Below, in pieces: positions 55,661 through 64,000 of a stretch of DNA of 64,000 bases (positions are counted from its first letter, which is position 1; every line of letters begins with the position of its first letter). Location of the stretch: positions 3,095,992-3,159,991 of the forward strand of contig KK106982.1 of NCBI GenBank assembly GCA_000611775.1. Direction: 5' to 3'. Below the pieces are notes generated by a model, which did no database searches, was not told the DNA's origin, and saw only the letters and a list, made by a program, of their open reading frames with translations. This stretch comes from Umbilicaria muhlenbergii. Lineage: Eukaryota > Ascomycota > Lecanoromycetes > Umbilicariales > Umbilicariaceae. The translations under genes were made by a program, and so were the position numbers.

Positions 55661-56120
55661 AAATGAAAGTAATCACTTTTCACAGTTGTATTTCACATTT
55701 CTGACTCCTGCTACGTACTCTTAAAGCGTTCAGAATGTTTGTGTCATCTAAGCTTATTAGGGCTGCTGCAGCTGCTCCTCGGCAAATATTGTCTTATTGA
55801 CTTGCTCTCAGTTACAGACAAGGTCTCTAATGACCACCACGACCACTCTACGTCCTCGTAGGTGACAAGCACTCTTATGCTATAGTACTGACTAGTCGCA
55901 ATGAGCAATTGAATGACAATCACTCTTGAACTCCGCCACTTCGTTCTCCTCTATCGGGTTGTACCCCTTATCTTACCCGCTCAGAGCCTCGCTGTCGACC
56001 CTTTGGATGCTTCCGTTGTCGAGACCCAGTCGTACAAGTCTTGATCCGTTAATGTGATTATAGCGTCCCAATCCGCCATATCTCCTTGCAAACCAGTGGC
56101 TTTAAGACGACCCTCGTGTC

Positions 56121-56510
56121 TCACCCCCGATTAACCTCGAAAGCCGGATTAGGCGGAACGTTCTCCAAACAGCTCTCCATATTAGACTCTTCAGCTCGAC
56201 AAAGTCCCAAGGCTCGCTTCTCCGCCATGACCGATTCCGAAATCCTGGCTATTTCGGCGCGCATGGTCTTGATGCAGTGGGCGATGATAACAAGACTGAT
56301 GGTGGCTGCCAGGAGGGTCAGAGCGAGGAACACAACTGGATCGTAGACATGTTTGTGGTCGTAAACGAGGGGCGTCACTTGAGGATGGGATAGCGGTTTG
56401 GTGTGATGATGATAGGAATAGGAGGCAGTGGGAATATGCATGATCAGAATGAAATTGGTGGTATTGATATCACCAAAGCAGTAGCTGCAGACTGCAAAGA
56501 AATGACCCAT
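56121..56510 (-). CDS. Possible small membrane protein
   Basis: 129 codons from the ATG at 56510 (MGHFFAVCSYCFGDINTTNF). One likely membrane helix, VVFLALTLLAATISLVIIAH, lies at about residues 61-80 and is followed by a charged helix (KTMRAEIARISESVMAEKRA) and a polar tail. Helix plus charged tail looks like a single-pass membrane protein. It shows no resemblance to a known family, and the frame may be one exon of a larger gene with the fragments upstream on the same strand (56533-56988). Low confidence. Confidence 0.35.
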   Translation of the reverse strand: MGHFFAVCSYCFGDINTTNFILIMHIPTASYSYHHHTKPLSHPQVTPLVYDHKHVYDPVVFLALTLLAATISLVIIAHCIKTMRAEIARISESVMAEKRALGLCRAEESNMESCLENVPPNPAFEVNRG

Positions 56511-56911
56511 GACGAATGGTGAAGTAGATGTTTTATATTGCTGAGAGCCAAGCAGCGGATAGAGCTATCGCTTGTATGACCTGCATACCTAAAACAAGTC
56601 GTGAAAATGGTATCAAGCGACGCCAATTGCTACACGAAAGAATACCTGGTAGCGAAGCCTCCCAGTAGCGGAATAAACATGAAACGTAAAGCGTCAAAGC
56701 GACAACAGTTCTGTTGATGGTGATGTGATAGCCGGGCCCACTCATCCACCCAACGCCAAAAGGGTTGTGCAGAGCACACCACAGTACATGAAAGTATAGC
56801 GTATGTTGCACATTGGGTATGGGTGCTGGCGTTTTGCTAAAGTGCTGAAGTACTGAAGGGTTTTTCCCCCTAACAACGAAAAGTCTCCATCCCTTGTACT
56901 GTGAAACTTCT

Positions 56912-57283
56912 CTAGCCCACATAAGCTGGCGGAGCCACCCTCTCAAATGGTCCGTCTCGACGGCTAACACTATGCCATTCCGCATCATGCCCCAACCCTC
57001 CAGCCGTGTTTGCTCCCCACCAGCCCCGATTATCCTGCTGTTGCTGCAGCGAAAGCTGGTGATATTGTCCCGCCCCTCCGTCCCTTGAGATAGGAACTGC
57101 CTTCGATAGTCTTTGCAGCCGGCGGCGTTTCACCCAAACATGAAAGAACCATGCTGAGAGGCAGAGACAGATGCTGAGGACGAGAAGACCGATGATAAGG
57201 CCGATGTTTGGGGAGGAAGCGACACTGGTCTCGCCGTCGACAGGGACGTATCGACTAGCAAGTAGGGAATAAACAGAAGGCAT
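56912..57283 (-). CDS. Single-pass membrane protein, probably a 3' exon
   Basis: 123 codons from the ATG at 57283. A strong membrane helix, NIGLIIGLLVLSICLCLSAW, at about residues 26-45 is followed by a basic stop-transfer motif VKRRRLQRL and a cytosolic tail with a Gln-rich patch. It ends in a PPAYVG sequence, a PPxY WW-domain-binding motif of the kind used to recruit Rsp5/Nedd4 ubiquitin ligases. This is the usual layout of the C-terminal part of fungal plasma-membrane receptors with a large extracellular N-terminus (kelch, WSC, mucin types). Upstream minus-strand fragments (57457-57717, with RYYHPETATWTDLD; 57760-58160, with LLKLWHDGLVVVDYL) may be extracellular exons, but I could not build a consistent splice model. 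Confidence 0.5.
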   Translation of the reverse strand: MPSVYSLLASRYVPVDGETSVASSPNIGLIIGLLVLSICLCLSAWFFHVWVKRRRLQRLSKAVPISRDGGAGQYHQLSLQQQQDNRGWWGANTAGGLGHDAEWHSVSRRDGPFERVAPPAYVG

Positions 57284-57896
57284 GTCTCACGAGAAGGGCG
57301 AATGACAGAACAGAGCTTCCTGGTAGTCGAGTTTTTGTAGTGTATACAGGTCTGCTGAGACTGCGCTTCAGGTCCAACATCTGGTGGTCATCGGATCCAT
57401 TATGTACAAAGCCGTGAGTCCCTTCCAGAAGATTGTACGACAACGAATACCTACCTTCACCTCTTAGATCGATGCATTATAGAGCAAGGCATCCATGTGT
57501 GTTGGAGCTGAAGCAGCTGAACGGCCGTAGTTGGATCACCCTCATTCCTATTTGAAGCGTAGGCCGAAGCGCCAAGGCCAGGCATTCTTCGGGGCGTAAG
57601 CAAGCAGCGAATCAAAGCCTCATCTTCGCGATTGTACGATGAATCAAGGTCCGTCCATGTCGCTGTCTCCGGATGATAGTATCTTATAGGACTAGAAAGG
57701 AGTGCTTGAAGCCGCATGCAAATTTTCCTGAAGCTGTTAATTGGGGGTTTCTCTTGTCGCAGGCTCCGCGGGCTGATAAAGCGTAAGGTAGTCCACGACT
57801 ACGAGACCATCGTGCCACAGTTTGAGTAACCCACCTTCTCACATTAGTTGCAGCGGTCGAGACTCTACTAATATACGGCTGGAGTTAGAAGAACTT

Positions 57897-57906
57897 CCCA
57901 CGTGGG
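57897..57906. promoter_or_regulatory. Palindromic CCCACGTGGG site
   Basis: A perfect 10-base palindrome containing CACGTGGG on both strands, 669 bases upstream of the acid phosphatase ATG. CACGTGGG is the established high-affinity Pho4 sequence in yeast, and the Neurospora homologue NUC-1 binds CACGTG cores. It could equally serve the uncertain minus-strand gene. Confidence 0.45.
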
Positions 57907-58402
57907 TGCCTGTGGTGGCAGTAGGGCCAGGAACACGCAGCGGAGATGCCGCTTCCATGATGCGCACATCCATACCCATTAACATTGTGTCCAGACATAT
58001 CGGAAAGCTGCCGTCAAGGTTGTACATTGCCCATCCTACACGATCAACGTGTCCAGGTACAAGTTTTGACTGGCCGATGGGGTGGCACTCGTGGGAAGAC
58101 AGAAGTATTGAGCGCTTCCTTGGCGAATGCTTGTCGATGCTTATGTCCGTTCGCCCCAAGGTTCCCTGCTCACCCCAGCACCGTGCCGCCTTCCTCAATG
58201 CCGATTTGCTGTGGCATGCACGCTCCTTGGATCTCGTACGAATGTGCTTCCAACAATTCCATATCCCTGCTGGTGCTTCTTCCTGTCATCCCTTATTTTG
58301 GAAGTGATCTGTGCTTGTTGGTGAGGCAGGCCGAGTAATGGGCGAGGTTCTACAGTCCCCACTCCCGAATCCCTAAAGTGAGCATGATGCGGAGAGTTCA
58401 CG

Positions 58403-58410
58403 CACGTGGG
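58403..58410 (+). promoter_or_regulatory. CACGTGGG, Pho4/NUC-1-type site
   Basis: An exact CACGTGGG lies 165 bases before the phosphatase start codon, a normal position for an upstream activating site. The downstream gene is a secreted acid phosphatase, the classic target of phosphate-starvation regulators. The motif is seen; phosphate control is inferred. Confidence 0.6.
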
Positions 58411-58574
58411 GAGCTTGAAGCTTCTCGAGACGGCATTGGTACCTGTACAAGTACCTGGGGCTCCTCGCCTGATGGGCCCGCGACCGCGTTCTTCTGCTCC
58501 CATTGTATCTGAAGCTATCAGGTAGTCTGTCGTCAAGCTCATTGCCCTTGCTGCATTGATCTTTAAAACTTACA

Positions 58575-60546
58575 ATGTTGGGTGCAATTGCCCTTCTGGC
58601 ACTGGCCAGCCTAGGTCAAGCAGCCTACCTCGATAAAAAGCAGGCTACTGCGACAACTGCGAGCAGTAGCTCCAGCACGGTCCCGCAATACTTTCAGATT
58701 AGTCCAGAGATATGGGCAGGTGTGTTTCATGTAGCAAGAGAAGCTGCAGAGTCATTGCTGATGGTATTCAGGCCCAACTGCTACTGGCCGGGCTCCTTTC
58801 TTGGCCCAGAGCAACCCTGCGCCGTTCGGTCCATCGGCTTCATTCATGCCAAACCAGCCTTTAGAGACTGCGATTCCCATAGCAGGTGATACTAACAATG
58901 CGAGCATCTTTCAGCTTATGGGAAACCTGAGCCCATACTTCCCAAACCCAAGGTATGCACTTAGAAAGTCGGACTTGCAGCATTGACTGACATAAGTAGT
59001 GGCTTCGGTGTCCAGGAGTATCCACTACCGCCCGGCGCCAACATCACGGAAGTACAAATGCTTCATCGTCATGGCAGTCGATACCCTACGACGGGATCTG
59101 GCGTCACTACTTTCGGAGCCAAGATTCTCAACTCTACCAAAGGTGGAAACAATTTCACTGGTGCATTATCATTTCTCAACACTTGGTCATACCAACTCGG
59201 AGCGGAGATCCTGGTTCCAATTGGCCAACGCGAGTAAGCAGCACATCCCGCTTTCCCCTGGAAGCAAGGGGGTACTAATTGTGGCTAGATTATTTGACTC
59301 AGGTGTTCTACATTACTACCAATATGGAGGGCTCTACAACACAAGCACTAAGATAGTTGCACGCACTACGACCCAGGATCGAATGCTGAAAAGCGCAGAG
59401 TACTTTCTAGCCGGTTTTTTCGGCTTGTCATGGATGAACAATGCTACATTGGAAGTCATCATCGAGCAAAATGGCTTTAATAATTCTCTCGCTGGCTACT
59501 TTCAATGCAACGACTCGAATGCCCCTGTTAGTGCAGGTGGAAGCAATGCGAGCACCCTCTGGGAAAACACATATTTACAGAATGCCACCCAACGTCTCAA
59601 GGCTCTCGCAGGTAACTACAACTGGACTGTGAGCGACAGTTACAATGCGCAGACCTTATGCCCTTATGAGACAGTGGCTTTTGGCTACTCTGCATTCTGC
59701 GACTTGTTTACCTATCAGGAATGGCAGGGCTTCGAGTACTCCATTGACCTATCGTTTGCTGGTGGAGTAGGCTTTCAATCCCCCACTGGCCGTGCTATTG
59801 GCATTGGATATGTCCAGGAAGTGTATGTGATCATTGAAAGTATGAAAAGGAGGGACGCTCACTGATCGTCACAGGCTAGCCCGTCTTCAGAATCATGTTA
59901 TAAGCACTCCGACTGCGCAGGATAACATCACTCTGGTGAGCCATCGCCTTCTTGCATAAGGCAGTGTTTACTACCGCTAATCGATGACTTGCAAGGATAA
60001 CAACACCGTCACGTTCCCATTGAACCAGTCATTGTATTTCGACTTCTCACATGACACGAACATTGCCGCTGTCTTGACAGCCTTCGGTCTAACCCAATTT
60101 GCGCAGTTCCTTCCTGCAACCGGTCCACCAGCAAACCAACAGCTGATTGTTTCCCACCTTGAGCCGTTTGGAGCCCGTCTTGACATTGAAATTATCAAGG
60201 CGCCACATCCCGTGGCCGCAAATCGAACCACATCCGCTAATGCCTACCTCTCTGGGTCGCCAACGACCTATGTTCATTTCATTATCAATCAGCGTACACT
60301 CCCACTGGGCGCCAGCTTCGCAGTATGTGGCAACAGGACTGACGGCTGGTGTGAGCTGAATACTTTTTTGAGTGTCCAGAACAGCTCTCTCACAACAGCG
60401 ATGTACAACTACAGCTGCAATGGGTTCGTAAATCATTGGCCTCCTAGCTCTATGAACGATGCTGATCTTACAACAGTAAATATCCGGCTGTTCCCTACGG
60501 CTCTCTTACAAATGGTGTGCCCCAGGCGACATCTACTTCGACCTAA
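58575..60546 (+). CDS. Secreted histidine acid phosphatase (phytase-like)
   Basis: Seven exons: 58575-58719, 58772-58952, 59000-59233, 59289-59839, 59880-59935, 59996-60423 and 60477-60546; 554 residues. It hydrolyses phosphomonoesters outside the cell. The N-terminus MLGAIALLALASLGQAAYL is a signal peptide. A Ser/Thr-rich stretch follows, then the conserved start LMGNLSPYFPNPSGFGVQEY. The catalytic motif LHRHGSRYPT places the nucleophile His at residue 133, and SHDTN gives the proton donor pair His408-Asp409. Many NxS/T sequons (NITE, NSTK, NFTG, NNAT, NASTL, NWT and others) fit a glycoprotein. Several splice sites were fixed by family continuity: exon 5 starts at CCCGTCTTC and exon 6 ends at a GTTCGT donor, giving the tail GSLTNGVPQATSTST. 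CACGTGGG elements upstream suggest phosphate repression. Confidence 0.93.
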
Positions 60547-60951
60547 GCGTGGATGATATGGTGTACAACGCGTTAGAGGTCTAGCCCCGGAAGCTTAGCT
60601 TAGCGATCTGAAAGGCAATGTATACGTAGATAATGAAGCATACAGTGCATCCTTAGCTTGAATCATATAGACGGCGCATTAGCAGAAGCTGATACTATCC
60701 TGTACCTCAGGTGGCTCGGTGAGATGTAGTTGATTCAGTGCATTGACCCTAAGACTGAAAACTTCAATTGTAAGATCTTCCCATCGGTTAGGCCAAAGAG
60801 CATGACTCTGAGCCGGAAGCCCACCGCAGATACATCGATTTATCCAGTAAGGATTGAAGTAGACGAGAAGATCGAGGCTCATCATTAAAATTCGAGAAGT
60901 CCAGACCCTTGTGCGGTAAGGCTGAATCAAACGTACCCCAAGATCCGCGAA
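60547..60951. other. Intergenic region
   Basis: Phosphatase 3' region and distal upstream part of the acyltransferase gene. A minus frame of about 105 codons (60679-60996) is not supported as a gene. Confidence 0.4.
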
Positions 60952-60970
60952 GATAAGATGGATTAGATAA
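60952..60970 (+). promoter_or_regulatory. Paired GATA sites before the siderophore-type gene
   Basis: GATAAG at 60952-60957 and ATTAGATAA at 60962-60970 lie about 155-170 bases before the ATG at 61123. The second differs by one base from ATCWGATAA, the site of the iron-responsive GATA repressor SreA and its homologues. A role in iron repression is inferred from the motif plus the gene downstream. Confidence 0.45.
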
Positions 60971-61122
60971 CGGACTTCTGCACCCCAGGATCTCAACCAC
61001 GTGTGACCTCATAGGCACGAGGTATCCCGAGTTCTGTATGAGCATGCTGAGAACGTTGATAGCATTCCAGAGTATATCCTGATGTGTCGTTAACATATAC
61101 TTTCCGCTGTCGTTGACGCAGT

Positions 61123-62835
61123 ATGGCACCGCATCTTGTGCACCTTCCTAATGGTTCAACCTTCACTGTGACCACGGTGTTCGGCGGCCTCTTCTTCAAA
61201 GCAAATGAGCTGAACGTCCATCATGCTGTCTTCCCACCGGGGTGGACAATCATTCTGCAATCCGAAGACGAAGAGGACGACCACGCGAAGGCTGATGATG
61301 ACCATGAGGCAGAGGAGCAGGTGCCAAAGAGACACCATGTCCACCGTTTCAGACAACCTACTCTTAGCCATGACAACCTTTACATTTCTTCAATGTCGAG
61401 TCCGAGCAACAGCGACTTCAAACCTGCAACTTCTCCTACACGGCAGATAGCTTTGATGCTGTGGGCAACCTTGTGGTGGTACTTTCATCAGGTAGAGCAC
61501 GAGCCAGTTGTGTGCATGCTCTCACTTGCTGACGTTTGCGCAAGCCTGCCCCGAACCCACATTTAACTACCGGTGTCACTTCAAAAATTCCGGAGGCCGG
61601 TAGGCCGAAAGGGGAATGGCGAATCAACATCAAGCGGGAAGGTATCTTCAAGGGGCGGCATCTGCTACAGAAGCTGGAACGAATGGGCCTTATCAGCAGT
61701 GAGGAATCCAATGTGGGTGCCGATCCGGATGACAGACACGGGGAAGGATGGACGGAGATGTTCGTCAGCCAGCGCTCCTTTTGGCAGCTCGATGCTCGTC
61801 TCTTTCTGTTTACTCTATCGCCTACTCAACATTCGCCCTACCCTGGAGTTTCCCCATACCCATCAAGACCTGGATCACCGAATAGAGATAGCACGGCTTC
61901 TGCTAGGCTCGAGCCGCAAGCAGACGCGATAACACAGGGTCTATGGTCGCCTACACCATCCTCGCCAGGGCCGTTCGCATCCAGCAGTCATCTTCCAACT
62001 TATTACCCTCCACCACCGCCACAATACACATTCACGAACAAGATCCGGCACCCTATTCGCCCCAAACCGCCTCGCCAAGGTGAAACGTTCTACACTCGTT
62101 ATGTTCCCAGCCTTGGACAATATCTTTCTTTCCGCGTCGTTTCGTTGTCCCCAAGACCACCGGCGCATAACGGCCCTGTATCCAATACGCTTCCAGCTTT
62201 CCTGCCACCTAATTCGGGTGTCTTAACCAGCAAAGACATGCCAAGCATGGACAGCCTCAATCACCAACAACAGCCTTGCGACGCCGAACTCCTACATAAA
62301 TGGATGAATGATCCGCGCGTCTCTGCCGCGTGGGGCGCCTCGGGGCCATTAGAGACTCAAGAAAAGTTTCTCAAGAATAGTTTGAGCAACAAACATAGTT
62401 TTCCTGCCATCGGCTGCTGGGACGGCAAACCCTTTGGTTATTTTGAGATTTATTGGGTCAAAGAGGACCAGTTGGGAAGATATCTCGCTGGAAATGACTT
62501 GGAGGACTGGGACAGAGGGTTCCATGTCCTGGTCGGAGAACAAGAATTTAGAGGAGAACACAGAGTTAAGGTCTGGCTGAGCGCCTTGGTGCACTATTGT
62601 TGGCTGGCAGATCCGAGGACACAACGGGTGCTGGTGGAGCCGAGGCTGGATAACGAGAAGTATGTTCCTTTTCTGTCCTAGGCTGTGCTGCATGGTTACT
62701 AAAAGTTGGAACCACAGGTTTATTGGATATTTGCACAATGTGGGATTTTACAAAGAGAGGGAAATAGCGTTTCCGTTCAAGCAGGCGGCCTTAATGAAGT
62801 TTAAGCGAGAGGCCTGGAAAGCCCCGGCGTTATGA
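61123..62835 (+). CDS. N5-hydroxyornithine acyltransferase-like GNAT (SidF/SidL type)
   Basis: Three exons, 61123-61491, 61545-62659 and 62718-62835; 533 residues. The C-terminal half (about residues 360-533) is an IucB/SidF-type GNAT domain: [20 protein letters not shown], then [20 protein letters not shown], the [15 protein letters not shown] acetyl-CoA loop, [19 protein letters not shown] and [18 protein letters not shown]. The family acylates hydroxylated amino groups of ornithine or lysine during hydroxamate siderophore synthesis. The N-terminal region begins [20 protein letters not shown], with a [11 protein letters not shown] segment, as in the fungal enzymes; it is followed by an acidic insert and a Pro-rich linker. 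The C-terminus, KAPAL, is not a PTS1, which favours a cytosolic SidL-type over a peroxisomal SidF-type role, though this is weak. No NRPS or ornithine oxygenase gene is in the window. Confidence 0.85.
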
Positions 62836-63454
62836 GTTCCAATTGTTATTGAAAGGACGACTTGACATGGCTGCTACGAGGTTTCAGGGTGTTTGTGATA
62901 CTCTCCGTACCGGCGGAAGTGGTATTGGAGAGAAGTATGGATGACTGGGAAGCTTGAGTGTCTATAAACATATATCGGGTAGGGACTTTCAACTTAGATT
63001 CATCTGCTTGAGAGTTATGCGAGAACAATCTCTGCCTAAGAAGGCACATGTCCTTCGATGTCACTCGAGGACGATGAGGGCATCCACCAAGTTCTGTTGT
63101 TGTGACCACTCCCATAGCCACTTTTGCTCGTTCCTCAACCTTCACTGCAGGAGGTGCAACGAAAGAAATCCTTCATCAAGACGTACAAAGGACTCTTAAG
63201 TTAGGTAGTATTTATTGAATGGCAACAACCTGATCTGCTGTATGCATACCTTTAGACGTCGAAGGCAAGGGAGATTTCCACTGCGCTCGAGTATTACACG
63301 GATGGTGAAGTCGCGGTTTTGGCCGTAGCCAATGAGAGCCTAGCGAGTTTTTGATGACCTCGATGATCCCACCATTGGACTTGAACAACATCTGAACGCC
63401 TCCCTACGGCGCAGTCTGTATATCTCTTCTACGCTATTGAGATCTCTCATAACC
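62836..63454. other. Intergenic region
   Basis: Between the acyltransferase stop and the NUO51 start. No supported coding frame; the minus frame 62846-63145 is considered chance. Confidence 0.45.
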
Positions 63455-64000
63455 ATGATCTCCCGAGCCTCTCCATCTCCTCAGCTTCTGAACGCTCTCC
63501 CCCACCGCATTCTCCCCACCACCTCCGCCGCTTCTAGAGCCTCCACAACCCCCGCAGCACCATCACGGCGGCAAAGTCGCGGACTCGCCACAGTACAAGA
63601 TGGGACCCCACAGCCGCCCAAACGAACGAAGTTTGGGGGTTTAAAAGATCAGGACAGGATCTTCCAGAACCTTTACGGTCACCATGGGGCGGACCTGAAG
63701 AGCGCCCGGAAATACGGTGATTGGTATAAGACCAAGGAGATCATCTTGAAGGGCCATGACTGGGTAAGCGTACATCGGATAGAGTATTGCTATACTTGAC
63801 TAACAATCAGATGTCAGATTATTTCGGAGATCAAGGCCTCAGGTCTGCGAGGTCGAGGTGGCGCTGGCTTCCCTTCGGGCATGAAATGGGTACCGGACTC
63901 CAAGCACCCACATAAGAAACCGAAGCTAAGACGTAACAGTCATTCATGAACTTCAAAGACTGGGATAAAGACACAAAGCCCCGCTACCTCGTTGTCAACG
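63455..64000 (+). CDS. NADH:ubiquinone oxidoreductase 51 kDa subunit, 5' part
   Basis: Exons visible: 63455-63763, 63818-63889 and 63940 to the window end; the gene continues beyond. The product is the NADH- and FMN-binding flavoprotein of mitochondrial complex I (NDUFV1/NUO51). The ATG at 63455 opens a basic, Ser/Ala/Pro-rich presequence ([20 protein letters not shown]). The mature protein starts around [18 protein letters not shown], then [34 protein letters not shown] (the glycine-rich NADH/FMN-binding loop) and [20 protein letters not shown]. Intron positions were fixed by this continuity: the acceptor is the AG at 63816-63817, not the one seven bases earlier. The FMN and N3 iron-sulfur motifs lie outside the window. 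Confidence 0.95.

Larger units (their letters stand above)
54062..56120. other. Gene-poor 2 kb stretch with repeats
   Basis: Holds the GCAGGG direct repeats (54450-54585) and the polypurine tract (55470-55660) listed separately. A 189-codon minus frame at 54242-54811 starts only with GTG and is not supported. The rest shows no coding signal. Confidence 0.45.
57284..58574. other. Fragments of a possible minus-strand gene and phosphatase promoter
   Basis: The minus strand holds coding-like pieces: an 86-codon ATG frame at 57457-57717 (MRLQALLSSPIRYYHPETAT), and a frame running about 58190 to 57760 interrupted by one TGA, with segments VGWAMYNLDGSFPICLDTM and LVVVDYLTLYQPAEPAT. They could be exons of the membrane protein at 56912, or a decayed gene. 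The plus strand of the same region carries the CACGTGGG sites of the acid phosphatase. Confidence 0.35.

Noticed and set aside
55386-55683. Phe/Leu/Ser-rich minus frames
   Set aside because: They are translations of the polypurine tract.

Overview
The window is nuclear DNA of a filamentous ascomycete (Pezizomycotina). The evidence is short (about 40-80 nt) GT-AG introns, a PTS2-targeted peroxisomal thiolase, a self-cleaving Nup98/Nup96-type nucleoporin, RIB3, COQ3, a siderophore-type acyltransferase, and complex I 51 kDa subunit reading frames. The class cannot be fixed from sequence alone; a dothideomycete-like fungus is a guess. No prokaryotic operon, CRISPR array, rRNA or convincing tRNA was found.

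Layout. 1-6.1 kb: the 3' end of a formin-GBD/FH3-like protein, an F-box protein, a small unknown with a possible frame break, and a Lys/acid-rich unknown. 6.7-12.8 kb: a 3-ketoacyl-CoA thiolase with three CCTCGG sites in its promoter, an Arg/Ser-rich unknown, and a six-exon MFS drug:H+ antiporter. 14.5-17.1 kb: a small membrane protein and a four-finger C2H2 regulator preceded by 5.3 kb without a convincing gene. 22.4-32.5 kb: a Cys-rich coiled-coil unknown, an epsin, a disordered acidic/proline-rich protein, and a large VIT-VWA protein carrying FG motifs. 34-37.4 kb: a decayed RBR ubiquitin-ligase fragment, then centrin and an SDR transcribed divergently. 38.2-44.9 kb: the complete seven-exon NUP145 gene. 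45.6-48.6 kb: an intact RBR ligase and COQ3. 49.9-54.1 kb: two orphan genes (one with arginine-rich internal repeats) and RIB3. 54-58.5 kb: repeats and small membrane-protein ORFs. 58.6-64 kb: a secreted histidine acid phosphatase, an N5-hydroxyornithine acyltransferase-like gene, and the 5' part of NUO51.

The genes look like ordinary scattered eukaryotic housekeeping and accessory genes, not a cluster. The regulatory reading is the most informative: the thiolase, acid phosphatase and siderophore-type gene each carry upstream the motif expected of their pathway regulator (FarA/FarB, Pho4/NUC-1, GATA-type SreA). I did not find a clearly new multi-gene system; the best candidates for novelty are the repeat protein at 50 kb, the VIT-VWA/FG protein and the long gene-free stretch before the C2H2 gene. 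Exon coordinates were derived by hand from splice signals, frame continuity and family similarity.
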